From G963676095 sp963676095 (lineage in GTDB: Bacteria; Bacteroidota; Bacteroidia; Bacteroidales; Prolixibacteraceae), in contig OY781040.1 of the NCBI GenBank assembly GCA_963676095.1, positions 4,154,001 to 4,218,000 on the forward strand: DNA of 64,000 bases, given 5' to 3'. Both the position numbers and the translations under genes were made by a program. Position 1 is the stretch's first letter. Each line of letters opens with the position of its first letter. The notes beneath the pieces were generated by a model. It made no database searches and was not told the DNA's origin. It saw nothing but the letters and a program-made list of their open reading frames with translations. Shown piece by piece: positions 1 to 9,674 of this stretch.

Positions 1-2541
1 AGGGATAATGAACGCGCAATGACAAATATGAAGCGTTTGGGCGATCTTCCCTATCCGGAAGACGCCCCTGCAGATATTTTATTGTTAATGAAGGGCCTTA
101 CAGTTCTTGACCCCAGAAAACGATGGGGTTTTGATGAAGTCAGGCGTTGGGCAAACGGGGAAATCGTTGAAGTGGCAAAAAATACGCTTGTAAGGTATAA
201 TGCTTTCGTTTTCGATGCCGACAAGGGGCTTGCAGCCAGTAACCCTCAGGAACTTGCCCTGCTCATGGATAAATATCCTCCTTTGGCGATCAAATATTTA
301 TACAGTAATCAGATAAAAAACTGGCTTGAGGAATCGGGAGACCGGAAATTGGCAGTCGAGATTTTCGAGATTTGTGAAAAACGATATCCACAGAACCATC
401 AGGCAGGACTGAAGGCCGCAATTTATCTGTTTAATTCCAGAATAGTCTATAAAGCGGCGGATGGGAGCGAATGTGAAAACGATGAACAAATGGCTGCCGC
501 ATTTCTTAAAAAACCTGATCATTATGCAGAAATCCTTCAAAATTTTGATGATGACTACTACTTATACCTGGAGGCGTCAGGAAAACTGGGTCAGCGGAAT
601 TTATATTCAGAATATTTCAGGGAGTTTAGTCCGCATGTAGCTATCTGGAAAGTAATTTATGATCTGGACAAAACAGCTCCTTTCCCGCTGGAGATCCAGA
701 CAGAAGGGGGGCCTGTCTCATTGTATTGTAAGGCTCCCGGTGAAATAATTGTTGGATTCAGGGAAAACAAGGTGACCAAAAACGGGATAAGGGCGTTTAC
801 TGACGGACGTTTTATGGGGTGGTTCGCCAACCAGCTCGATCCGGATACTTACCAGGTTATTGAAAAGATTATTGCAAACGGATCTGAAAATGAACTGGTC
901 AAGGTTTATGCAATTCTTTATTACCTCGACCGGAGAGTCTCATTTAACCTTTATCTGCCCGGGGAAGACGATTCCAGGTACTTTTTTACAAACGGGCAGG
1001 TCGCCCGTTTGTTCAGCGGTTATGCACGCCGTAAACTGCAGGAAAAAGAGGAAAACAGTTATCTCGACCTCTGTATTGACCACCTTCCACAGGATACGTC
1101 CCTGCTGTACTATTATTTTGAATCGAAGGGATGGGACGAAGAAATAAAATGGGTAAAATATTGCTTTGAACTGGACGGGGATGACAATCGGAAGAAGTGT
1201 GGCCCTTACAACAAAGAGATAGCCTTGTATAAAGCAATTAAAGGACTTGGTGCCGAACCGTCCTATTGGTTCCCGAAATCAGGGGCGCAGGTTTCCTCCC
1301 TTGATGAACTGGAAAAGATACCTGCAGATGAAATCGTACATGAGCTCCGGAAAGGTCCTTTGAAAAATTGGCTGACCATATTTTACCAGGAAGATCCCCA
1401 GGCTGATTTAAAACTGAAGTTTGTTTACGAGAAACTGACCCATCAATACCTTCTGAAACTTGAACAACTGGATCCCCGGAATCAGGAAGCTGTAAGGTTT
1501 CGTGAAGCGATCGGCGAAACGGGCTCCTTAAGGGGACAGGTGAAGGGAAAGTCGCGGCGGCTGATATCCATGAAATTTATTTTTGCTGTTCTGTTCCTTT
1601 TTCTGTCCGGATTGCTGTTCGTCTGGGTTGTCAGATATAAAATTCCCGTAACGGTAAATCCTCTTCCTCCTGAGTTTTGGAATGCCAGCCGGGTATATTT
1701 TGCCATTGCTACAGTTTTCCTGGGGACATTCACCTATATTATGAGCGAGAACCGCAAGTTTTTATCATCATTGGTTACAGGAGCATTTGAATCTGTTGTT
1801 TTGTATTATGCTGCATACCTGGCGATCGGGTTCTTCAGTCCGTATCTGACAATTATTGTTGCCGCCCTGATCATTCTTGGAGTTATTCTTTTTTTACTGG
1901 AAGCATACGGGGTCCCGTCTTCGGGCAGGGAAATGAGACGGGAATTGTTTGCAGAAAATGATGAAGAGACCGGATTGGTCGAACCGCTTTATCATGCTTT
2001 TCACCCTGCAAGGAGCGGATTTAAATCAAGCAGGCATGACGCTTTTTCGAATTTTGAAGAAGAGCTGAGGCGGCAGAGTTTCAGCCTGAATGGATGGATC
2101 ATTCCTGGTATTGTTTTATTCGGGATATTGTCAGCTGCCTTTTTTATCCTGCATCCTCATTTTGCGGACAGCCCGGTCAGAAAGGAGTTGGTTTCTTTAA
2201 CCGGGTGGAAACTACCCGCCGGGGGAAATGACAAAATTATAGGGACATGGACCGGAACTTTTGATAATAAGCCGTCTGTCCTGATTTTTGAAGAAATGGA
2301 TCCTGATAACCGGTTAAAAGGCAATATTGGTGTTCAGTTTAAGGATTACGTCAGGGAAGGGTTTATTGGCACATTTGACAACCGTGAAAAATCAGTTCAA
2401 TTCTCGGACACGATTATGAACAGGCTGATTGACGGGACCTACAGCGGATCTTTTAGTGCCGGGATGGATACGTTGACAGGTGTTTATAAAAGTAAGCTGA
2501 ACGGGAAATTTTTAGCATTTAAGTATGTAAAAAAGCCATAA
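1..2541 (+). CDS. Membrane-anchored Ser/Thr protein kinase, C-terminal part (5' end outside window)
   Basis: The reading frame is open to base 1, so the gene starts upstream; the first in-window ATG at 19 is probably internal. Residues about 1-50 (counted from that ATG) contain LLLMKGLTVLDPRKRWGFDE, which fits the last helices of a eukaryotic-type protein kinase, where an Arg follows the 'xDPxxR' turn. The catalytic lobe itself is not visible. A long region without a recognised domain follows (about 80-500). Then come four or five hydrophobic segments (about 518-538, 559-576, 593-631, 693-711) and a beta-rich tail (about 730-840), probably extracytoplasmic. The next gene starts 103 bp downstream on the same strand, followed by FHA and PP2C genes, so it is probably the kinase of a phospho-signalling operon. 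Kinase assignment rests on a short motif plus context. Confidence 0.6.
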   Translation, partial: RDNERAMTNMKRLGDLPYPEDAPADILLLMKGLTVLDPRKRWGFDEVRRWANGEIVEVAKNTLVRYNAFVFDADKGLAASNPQELALLMDKYPPLAIKYLYSNQIKNWLEESGDRKLAVEIFEICEKRYPQNHQAGLKAAIYLFNSRIVYKAADGSECENDEQMAAAFLKKPDHYAEILQNFDDDYYLYLEASGKLGQRNLYSEYFREFSPHVAIWKVIYDLDKTAPFPLEIQTEGGPVSLYCKAPGEIIVGFRENKVTKNGIRAFTDGRFMGWFANQLDPDTYQVIEKIIANGSENELVKVYAILYYLDRRVSFNLYLPGEDDSRYFFTNGQVARLFSGYARRKLQEKEENSYLDLCIDHLPQDTSLLYYYFESKGWDEEIKWVKYCFELDGDDNRKKCGPYNKEIALYKAIKGLGAEPSYWFPKSGAQVSSLDELEKIPADEIVHELRKGPLKNWLTIFYQEDPQADLKLKFVYEKLTHQYLLKLEQLDPRNQEAVRFREAIGETGSLRGQVKGKSRRLISMKFIFAVLFLFLSGLLFVWVVRYKIPVTVNPLPPEFWNASRVYFAIATVFLGTFTYIMSENRKFLSSLVTGAFESVVLYYAAYLAIGFFSPYLTIIVAALIILGVILFLLEAYGVPSSGREMRRELFAENDEETGLVEPLYHAFHPARSGFKSSRHDAFSNFEEELRRQSFSLNGWIIPGIVLFGILSAAFFILHPHFADSPVRKELVSLTGWKLPAGGNDKIIGTWTGTFDNKPSVLIFEEMDPDNRLKGNIGVQFKDYVREGFIGTFDNREKSVQFSDTIMNRLIDGTYSGSFSAGMDTLTGVYKSKLNGKFLAFKYVKKP

Positions 2542-2644
2542 GCCGGTAAATGGAATAGTTTAATTTAGGCTGGTTGATAAGAGGCGCAGATGGTAAATCG
2601 GATGAAGTTAAATTCAATGCATACAGGCATTAACATTTTTACTT

Positions 2645-5600
2645 ATGTTTTGTGAAAATTGCGACAAGGAAAACCGGGAGAGCGCTAAATTCTGTAAATG
2701 GTGCGGTTCCCCAATATTATCTAAATCAGATTTTATTCCGGATAAACTGGTCGGATTGCCCGGGATAAAAAAGGAAATACAGACAATCATCACTACTTAT
2801 AAATCATTGAAACAGCGTGCTTCTGCATCAGGTGGCAGCATCCGGTTAAGCATGAATACGTTGATTATTGGCAATACCGGTACAGGGAAGACAACCCTGG
2901 CAAAGGTACTTCAGGAACTTTTTTATGCCAATGGTATTGTTACCGATACCGCTGTTCATATGGTTGATGCGGTTGATTATGATGCTTTTGTAAAAGACTG
3001 GGACCGCAATGTCAGGAACGCGAAGGGAGGCATCTTGTTTATCGATAATGTGCAGAAACTGCTTCCCGAAGGATATTCAGGCGATATAAACAAGCTTGAT
3101 AAACTTTTTGTAGAGATGGGGCAATGGGAAAACGATCCCATTGTTATATTGGCAGGCTTACCCGGAGGTTTCGAAAGTTTCCTGGCAAACAACCCTGCCG
3201 TACGGAACCGCTTTCGCTATCTTTTCCGGTTACCTGATTTTTCAGGGGATGAGCTGCTCGGGATTTGTGAACGCAAGCTGAAGGATAAATATTTCGGTCT
3301 TATATTGAATGAAGGAGCACATAAAAAGCTTGGGTTACAGTTCCGGTATGCCGTTAAAAACAAGGACGATTCTTTTGGAAATGGTCATCTGGCCGCAGAA
3401 AAAGCGGAAGCTATTTTTACGGCCCATCTTAACCGGACCAACCTGGAACCCGGAAATTTAACAGTGCTTCCCGAAGATATCGAAGGTTATGTCCCCAGGG
3501 AAAAGTCGCTGGATGAGATACTTGCCGAGCTGGATGAATTTACCGGGATGGAACGTGTAAAGGCTGCCGTCCGGGATATTGCCCAGAAGGTGAAGACTTT
3601 TAAGGAACGGGAGGCAAGGGGTATCCCTACCGAACGGCCTTCCATGCATATTGTGCTGACCGGGAACCCCGGGACCGGAAAAACGACCATTGCACGTAAA
3701 CTGGGCGAAATCTTCGAGGCTATCGGTTTCCTGGATACCGCCAATGTGGTGGAGGTCGACCGGAGTAAGATGGTTAGTCAGTACCAGGGAGAAACTCCAA
3801 AGCTGGTGGACGAGCTCTGTGATAAGGCCATGAACGGGATTTTATTCGTGGACGAGGCATATACGCTGGCACCCCGGAGCAACAGTGGAGAAAAAGACAA
3901 ACTTGGTACCGAGGCGATAGAACGGTTAATGAAAAGGATGGAAGATGACCGGGATAAGTTTGTTGTTATTGCTGCCGGGTACCAGATGGAGATGAATAAT
4001 TTCCTGTCTGTTAACGAAGGGTTGAAAAGCAGGTTCGACCTGTTTTTGCATATTGATGATTATTCTGCAGAAGAATTGATAGGGATATTTAAGGTGCGGG
4101 CAAAAAAGAAAAAATATGTTTTAGGAGACGGGACTGAAAGCGTGTTGAAGAAGGCGATCGGGAGAATTTATGAGTCAAGGGGAAAAACATTTGCCAATGC
4201 AAGGGAAATGAGGCGTTTATTTGATGAAACGACAAGTCGGCTTTCTGCGCGGCTGGCGAAGGTGACAGACCTCTCGGATGATATGTTGCAAACAATTGTC
4301 CCTGATGATATTCCAGTTGAGGATGCCGGCGTCCTGAACCCGGATGATTGCCTGGCAAAATTGAATGAGCTGACAGGACTGCAAAAAGTGAAAGATGAAA
4401 TCGGTGAATTGGTTTCATTCCTTAATATTGAAAGGGAAAGAGTTCTTTTGGGAGGAGAGAAAACCAAATTAAACCTGCATTTTGTATTTACAGGAAATCC
4501 AGGTACCGGTAAAACAACTGTAGCCCGGATTATGGCAGATATATTTAAGTCACTGGGCCTTCTTTCGTCGGGCCACCTGGTGGAAGCGGACCGGAGCAAA
4601 CTTGTCGGGGCATTTACCGGAGAAACGGCCATCAAAACAAATCAGCTTGTCGATTCGGCCATAGGTGGCGTGCTTTTTATCGATGAAGCCTACAACCTCC
4701 TTACTTCGGGGAATGACTCGTTTGGAAAAGAAGCAGTCGATACGTTGTTAAAGCGCCTTTCAGACGACAAGGGAAGGTTTATCTGCATCGTGGCGGGCTA
4801 TACGAAAGAAATGCACGATTTTCTGAGTTCGAACCCGGGATTGCAGTCACGGTTTAACCGGAAAATAGAATTTGACGACTACAAACCGGACGAACTGGAG
4901 CAGATCTTTAGGAACCTGGTTGCAACGAAAAAAATGAGGCTGCACCCGGATGCGGAAGTACACCTGAAAAATTACTTTGAAGGCCTGTACATCGCCAGGG
5001 ACAAAAATTTTGGAAATGCCAGAGAAGTGGTCAGTACTTTTGAGAGGGCCGTTGCCAGGCAGGGGAAAAGGCTTTCGTTGATATATAATTCTCCCGGTTT
5101 TAAGACCGAAATGCTGGATGAACTGGTGCGCTCCGACATTGAGGGGGAATCAGCAGAAAAAAACAGGCCGCTTTCAGAAGTCATGGCCGAACTGGACGGT
5201 TTTATCGGGATGAAGTCCGTAAAAGAAGGTATTAAAGCGATGGCCCGGCAGGTCGGATTTAATAAAATGCGTATGGAACGTGGAATTGCCGGGGCCGAAG
5301 TTCTTGCTTTAAACCTGGTGCTGACCGGAAATCCAGGTACCGGTAAAACGACCCTGGCCAGAAAGTTAGGTGAAATTTTCAAGGCAACAGGTATTTTACC
5401 TACCGACAAGGTTATTGAAACAGACCGAAGTCAGATGGTCAGCCAATATGCCGGGGAAACGCCCAAGGAAGTGAATAAATTGTGCGACAGAGCGATGGGA
5501 GGGGTCCTTTTTGTCGATGAAGCATATACCCTTGCGCCTGCAGATGCGGGGGGACAGCGGGATAAAGCAGGCACTGAGGCGATCGAGACACTGATGAAAC

Positions 5601-6829
5601 GAATGGAGGATGACCGGGGAAAATTTGTCGTTATACTGGCCGGATATCAAACTGAAATGGAACAGTTTATACGGGTAAACCCAGGGATTGAAAGCCGCAT
5701 TACTCACCGTTTTCAGATTGATGATTATACGGCTGATGAACTCTTTGAAATCTTCATGGTTCTGATCCGTAAAAAGAATTACTGCCTCCTTCCCGATGCG
5801 GAAATTTTGTTGAAAAAAGCTATCCGTCAGAAAGTGGATTCACGCGGTAAAAGTTTTGGTAATGCCAGGGAGGTGCGGAAAATGTTCGATGAAACGGTGC
5901 GGCGCCTTTCATCACGGATTTCAGAACTGGGGGAGGAACAACAAACCGATACTGATTTCATGACAATACGTGCAGAAGACATTCCTCTGGCAGAACAGGT
6001 TGTGCTGAATGCCGGGAAAGTATTGGAAAAGTTTGATGACCTGATCGGTTTGGAGAGTGTAAAGGATGAAGTCAGAAACCTGGTGTCATTCCTTAACATG
6101 GAACAGGAACGTTCCGCATTGACCGGGACGCAGGGAAGTATACCATGTCCTCATTTTGTCTTCTCCGGAAACCCGGGCACCGGGAAAACAACGGTTGCAC
6201 GGATCATGGGTGAAGTTTTCAGGTCGCTTGGGATTTTGTCCCGGGGACATTTGGTTGAAGCCGATCGCAGCAGCCTGGTAGCGGGTTTTTCAGGCCAGAC
6301 TGCTATCAAAACAAATCAGTTGATTGATAATGCACTAGGAGGCGTCCTTTTTATTGATGAGGCCTATACCCTTAACGGGGGAAGTCATGACGATTTTGGC
6401 AGGGAAGCGATTAATACCTTGTTGAAACGTTTGGAAGACGACAAAGGAAAATTTATTTGCATTGTGGCCGGTTATCCTGATGAAATGAGCGGTTTTCTGG
6501 AGTCCAATCCGGGCTTGCCTTCCCGTTTTTCGAAAAATATCCGTTTCCCGGATTATTCAGCAGACGACATGGTGATGATATTTAGGTCTATGGTGAAAAA
6601 GAAAAATATGAAACTTGATGGAGAGGCGGAAACAGCCTTATCCGGGTTCTTTAATGAAATTGAACGTACAAAAGATGAAAGGTTTGCCAATGCCAGGGAA
6701 GTCAGGCGTTTGTTTGAAGAAGCAGTTATCCGGCAGAGTAACCGCTTGTCGGTAGTTTTCGGAAGTCCGGATTTTAACCCGGAGGATTTGAATGTGCTGA
6801 CGTACTCCGATATTTTGTCCGGACGGTAG
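2645..6829 (+). CDS. Giant AAA+ ATPase with zinc ribbon and five CbbX/SpoVK-like modules
   Basis: 1394 residues. A zinc ribbon opens the protein (Cys3, Cys6, Cys17, Cys20). Five P-loops follow near residues 76, 339, 616, 894 and 1174, all with G-N-x-G-T-G-K-T-T. Modules 2-5 have complete Walker B motifs (LFVDEAYTL or LFIDEAY) and resemble the CbbX/SpoVK/EccA AAA+ clade. Module 1 reads LFIDNVQKL, so Asn135 replaces the catalytic Glu and it may bind but not hydrolyse ATP. Modules 2 and 4 resemble each other, as do 3 and 5, which suggests duplication of a two-module unit. No signal peptide or membrane segment is evident, so it is probably cytoplasmic. This clade remodels protein complexes; the substrate here is unknown. 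It lies between the kinase and the FHA/PP2C genes. Confidence 0.9.
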   Translation: MFCENCDKENRESAKFCKWCGSPILSKSDFIPDKLVGLPGIKKEIQTIITTYKSLKQRASASGGSIRLSMNTLIIGNTGTGKTTLAKVLQELFYANGIVTDTAVHMVDAVDYDAFVKDWDRNVRNAKGGILFIDNVQKLLPEGYSGDINKLDKLFVEMGQWENDPIVILAGLPGGFESFLANNPAVRNRFRYLFRLPDFSGDELLGICERKLKDKYFGLILNEGAHKKLGLQFRYAVKNKDDSFGNGHLAAEKAEAIFTAHLNRTNLEPGNLTVLPEDIEGYVPREKSLDEILAELDEFTGMERVKAAVRDIAQKVKTFKEREARGIPTERPSMHIVLTGNPGTGKTTIARKLGEIFEAIGFLDTANVVEVDRSKMVSQYQGETPKLVDELCDKAMNGILFVDEAYTLAPRSNSGEKDKLGTEAIERLMKRMEDDRDKFVVIAAGYQMEMNNFLSVNEGLKSRFDLFLHIDDYSAEELIGIFKVRAKKKKYVLGDGTESVLKKAIGRIYESRGKTFANAREMRRLFDETTSRLSARLAKVTDLSDDMLQTIVPDDIPVEDAGVLNPDDCLAKLNELTGLQKVKDEIGELVSFLNIERERVLLGGEKTKLNLHFVFTGNPGTGKTTVARIMADIFKSLGLLSSGHLVEADRSKLVGAFTGETAIKTNQLVDSAIGGVLFIDEAYNLLTSGNDSFGKEAVDTLLKRLSDDKGRFICIVAGYTKEMHDFLSSNPGLQSRFNRKIEFDDYKPDELEQIFRNLVATKKMRLHPDAEVHLKNYFEGLYIARDKNFGNAREVVSTFERAVARQGKRLSLIYNSPGFKTEMLDELVRSDIEGESAEKNRPLSEVMAELDGFIGMKSVKEGIKAMARQVGFNKMRMERGIAGAEVLALNLVLTGNPGTGKTTLARKLGEIFKATGILPTDKVIETDRSQMVSQYAGETPKEVNKLCDRAMGGVLFVDEAYTLAPADAGGQRDKAGTEAIETLMKRMEDDRGKFVVILAGYQTEMEQFIRVNPGIESRITHRFQIDDYTADELFEIFMVLIRKKNYCLLPDAEILLKKAIRQKVDSRGKSFGNAREVRKMFDETVRRLSSRISELGEEQQTDTDFMTIRAEDIPLAEQVVLNAGKVLEKFDDLIGLESVKDEVRNLVSFLNMEQERSALTGTQGSIPCPHFVFSGNPGTGKTTVARIMGEVFRSLGILSRGHLVEADRSSLVAGFSGQTAIKTNQLIDNALGGVLFIDEAYTLNGGSHDDFGREAINTLLKRLEDDKGKFICIVAGYPDEMSGFLESNPGLPSRFSKNIRFPDYSADDMVMIFRSMVKKKNMKLDGEAETALSGFFNEIERTKDERFANAREVRRLFEEAVIRQSNRLSVVFGSPDFNPEDLNVLTYSDILSGR

Positions 6830-7003
6830 AAACCCGGGGATTGGAAAAGCTGAAGTGACTTTGTCCGTTTGAGGCTGTGCTGTTTGAAGAAGCTTGAGCG
6901 CCCGTTGCTGGTTGAAGGTGTATGTTAACCCCGGCTTTTCCGGATAATACTTCACGTTTGATTCATTATTAAATGGTAAAAGCGAGAAAAAAACTGACTA
7001 AAA

Positions 7004-7612
7004 ATGATTGAATGTCCAAAATGTAAAGCGACTGTCGAGCCTGATTCCTGGTTTTGTGACCAGTGCGGACAGGAGTTGAGAATATGTCCGGCATGCGGGA
7101 CTTATGGAAAAGGAAAACGTTGTACCCAATGCGGGACATTGCTTATTACGGCAAAGGAGAAGTTCGCGCCGGGAAATGAAGCGATACGGGAGAATGAGTC
7201 AGGCAAGGTATCGTTTAAACTTTCTGCTCAACCGGAAACACGGCCTCTGCAGGAAAATACGGAAAAGACAATGCGGCAGCCTTCTGCCTCAATATTGCCG
7301 GTTATTGCTCTTAAGAATGCTTTGTTGGGCATAACGCTTCATGCAGCTAACGAAGCAATTATCGGGCGCAGAAGCGGTGCATATGCCAATTTGCTGGGCA
7401 CTCATGCCTATGTGTCGGGTACTCATGCCCGATTTGACTACGATCCGTCAGGATATTGGACCATTACAGATCTGGATTCGACAAACGGTACGTTTTGTAA
7501 CGGGACCAGACTGGAGGCAAACATGCCTTACCGGTTAAATGTTGGCGAAACAATACAGATAGCCGACCTTCTCTTTGTCGTTGAGTTTTGTAAATCAGGA
7601 ACTTTTCATTAA
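7004..7612 (+). CDS. Double zinc-ribbon and FHA domain protein
   Basis: 202 residues. The N-terminus has two zinc ribbons with four CxxC pairs (Cys4/7, 18/21, 28/31, 40/43). A linker rich in Glu, Arg and Gln follows. Residues about 105-197 form an FHA domain: the IIGRRSG strand, SGTHARF and the LDSTNGTFCNG loop carry the Arg, Ser/His and Asn residues that bind phosphothreonine in this family. It is probably cytoplasmic and reads phosphorylation by the kinase encoded upstream. It lies between the AAA+ ATPase (175 bp upstream) and the PP2C gene (39 bp downstream), apparently in one operon. The zinc ribbon is shared in style with the AAA+ protein, so the two may be recruited to the same partner (inference). 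Confidence 0.88.
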   Translation: MIECPKCKATVEPDSWFCDQCGQELRICPACGTYGKGKRCTQCGTLLITAKEKFAPGNEAIRENESGKVSFKLSAQPETRPLQENTEKTMRQPSASILPVIALKNALLGITLHAANEAIIGRRSGAYANLLGTHAYVSGTHARFDYDPSGYWTITDLDSTNGTFCNGTRLEANMPYRLNVGETIQIADLLFVVEFCKSGTFH

Positions 7613-7651
7613 TGTAAATACAATAAACATTCAAAACTAATCAATCAGGAT

Positions 7652-8410
7652 ATGATCTTAGCGATTGATGCCATTAGCGATACCGGGTGCGTCAGGGAAC
7701 ACAATGAAGATATGGTTCTGGCCCACGGACAATTTATCCGTGATGACCGTGTCCAGTTTCAGATGGATATTGACAGTCCCGTCCCGGCGATATTTGCAGT
7801 TGCCGATGGTGTTGGTGGACATAACGGAGGTGAATTCGCCAGCGAGCTGGCTTTGTTGTCGCTCGACGAATTTGTCCGCCGGCTTCCCGTAGGGCTGAGT
7901 TATGACAAGTTAAAAGGTGCATTTCGGGATTGGGTTCAGACGATCCACCGTGAGATTATCCAAAAGGGAATCGATCTTCCTGAATTTTTCAATATGGGGA
8001 CTACCCTGGTCGGCCTCCTGTTCTACGAAAATTCATTGTATTGGTTAAATGCCGGAGATAGCAGGCTGTACCGGTTCAGGATGGGGATACTCTCCCAGGT
8101 TTCATCGGATCATTCGATGAAAAAGATGTTCGATCCGGCAGCCCCCCCTAACATGATCTGTAATTCAATAGGGGCAGGGAAAGATGTCTTCATCGACTTT
8201 TTTGAAATGCCTTCGCTCTTTGATGGTGATTTGTTCCTTCTGTGTTCGGATGGCCTTAGCGATATGCTCCCGGACAATGTGACCGAATCGATGCTGATTG
8301 CATCTGCCGGCGCAGAACAACTGGCGGAAGCTGCCAGGGAGGCAGGGGGAAGGGATAATATCTCCGTGTTGATGCTCCGTGTTAATCAGGTCGATACGTT
8401 CGTGAATTAG
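7652..8410 (+). CDS. PP2C-family Ser/Thr protein phosphatase
   Basis: 252 residues, the size of a stand-alone bacterial PP2C. Motifs in order: SDTGCVREHNEDM (Glu19, Asp20), VADGVGGHNGGE (Asp52, metal ligand), GTTLVGLLF, LNAGDSRLYRF, LLCSDGLSDML and GGRDNISVLML. The acidic residues that bind the two Mn/Mg ions are all present, so the enzyme should be active. It should reverse phosphorylation made by the kinase of this operon. No signal peptide or membrane segment is seen, so it is predicted cytoplasmic. It is the last gene of the operon; 510 bp of non-coding DNA follow. Confidence 0.92.
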   Translation: MILAIDAISDTGCVREHNEDMVLAHGQFIRDDRVQFQMDIDSPVPAIFAVADGVGGHNGGEFASELALLSLDEFVRRLPVGLSYDKLKGAFRDWVQTIHREIIQKGIDLPEFFNMGTTLVGLLFYENSLYWLNAGDSRLYRFRMGILSQVSSDHSMKKMFDPAAPPNMICNSIGAGKDVFIDFFEMPSLFDGDLFLLCSDGLSDMLPDNVTESMLIASAGAEQLAEAAREAGGRDNISVLMLRVNQVDTFVN

Positions 8411-8921
8411 TGAAATGGTGAGTTCGTGAATGATAGAATGAGGTTTGAGAGTTTGAATGTTCGAATGTTTGACGCTTCGCTGTTGGGGCGAAGGAATATT
8501 GAGAACTGGTGAGCTGGTGAATGAAAGAATTAATGAATGAAGGAATGAGAGAATTGGAAGAAAACAAAGTCATGGGAACCAAAACAATAGAAACCAGATT
8601 AACAACAGAAACAGTCTTCAAACTACGAAGTATCGAACGTTCAAACGGCCTGGCCTCAAACAATAATAACCATATATTGGAATAGTCGACCCTTTACCTT
8701 GGATTTAGTTTTTTTTAACCAAAATTTCTTCTGGTTTCATGTAACGTCCTAAGCCTTTTTCCCGTCCTATAACCAACGGGTAAAGAAATTTGATAATTGT
8801 TTGTAGTTAAAAAAACAGCCGGTAAAAGACATTCACATACAAAAAAGTATTGTTTATCGAATAAATTGAGGGATTCATTGTCGGATTTGACATCTTTACA
8901 AGGAAGAAAAAAGATATCGAA
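8411..8921. other. Non-coding spacer with degenerate GAATG/TTTGA words
   Basis: No convincing gene is seen in this 511-bp spacer. Its left part (about 8405-8550) is built from recurring short words such as GTGAA, GAATGA, TTTGAATG and TTCGAATG, and the same words return in inverted form near 8610-8660. The right part is ordinary AT-rich sequence that should carry the promoter of the export operon, but I could not find a site matching the Bacteroidota consensus. Confidence 0.5.
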
Positions 8922-9659
8922 ATGTCACAAACCATGATTAAATTAAACAACATTAACAAATCTTACGGAACGGGTAGCAGCAGGCTTCATGTGCTTAAAG
9001 GGATTGATCTCGATATTGAACAGGGGGAATTTGTTTCTGTCATGGGATCTTCAGGTTCTGGAAAATCAACATTGCTTAATATTTTAGGGATACTGGACTC
9101 TTACGACGAAGGTGCTTATTATCTTGGGGGGCGCCTGATTGCGGACATGAACGAGAAAAAGGCTGCCCTGCTCAGAAATGAGATGGTTGGGTTTGTCTTT
9201 CAGTCTTTTAACCTGATCTCTTTTAAGAATGCTGTTGAGAATGTTGCGTTACCCTTGTACTACAAAGGAGTTAAACGAAAAAAACGGAACCTGATGGCGA
9301 TGGAGTACCTTGACAAGCTTGGTCTGAAGCCATGGGCCGAACATATGCCGAATGAAATGTCCGGTGGACAGAAACAACGGGTTGCCATTGCCAGGGCCTT
9401 GATTTCGAATCCCCGTATCATCCTGGCTGATGAACCGACAGGGGCGCTCGATTCTGCGACTTCTTACGAAGTGATGGATATCCTTAAGGAAATTAATGAA
9501 CAGGGGAAGACAGTGATTATTGTTACCCACGAACATGATATTGCAGCCATGACGAAGAAGATTATCAGGCTGAAAGACGGGCTGATTCATGAAATAATTT
9601 GTAACGGAGAACTGGGCGACTTCCGTATTAAGTATTCAAAAGAACTTCAACCTGCTTAA
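8922..9659 (+). CDS. ABC transporter ATP-binding protein, MacB/LolD type
   Basis: 245 residues. The nucleotide-binding domain has Walker A GSSGSGKST (residues 42-50), the Q-loop FVFQSFNLI, signature MSGGQKQRVAIARAL, Walker B IILADEPTGALDS and the H-loop VTHEHD. The sequence fits the MacB/LolD/FtsE group, which powers mechanotransmission rather than classical transport. It is the first gene of a five-gene operon with two permeases, a periplasmic adaptor and an outer-membrane channel, which together should form a tripartite export machine spanning both membranes. The substrate (macrolide, peptide, lipid or siderophore) cannot be told from sequence. Confidence 0.95.
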   Translation: MSQTMIKLNNINKSYGTGSSRLHVLKGIDLDIEQGEFVSVMGSSGSGKSTLLNILGILDSYDEGAYYLGGRLIADMNEKKAALLRNEMVGFVFQSFNLISFKNAVENVALPLYYKGVKRKKRNLMAMEYLDKLGLKPWAEHMPNEMSGGQKQRVAIARALISNPRIILADEPTGALDSATSYEVMDILKEINEQGKTVIIVTHEHDIAAMTKKIIRLKDGLIHEIICNGELGDFRIKYSKELQPA

Positions 9660-9674
9660 TTAACTTGACGAACG

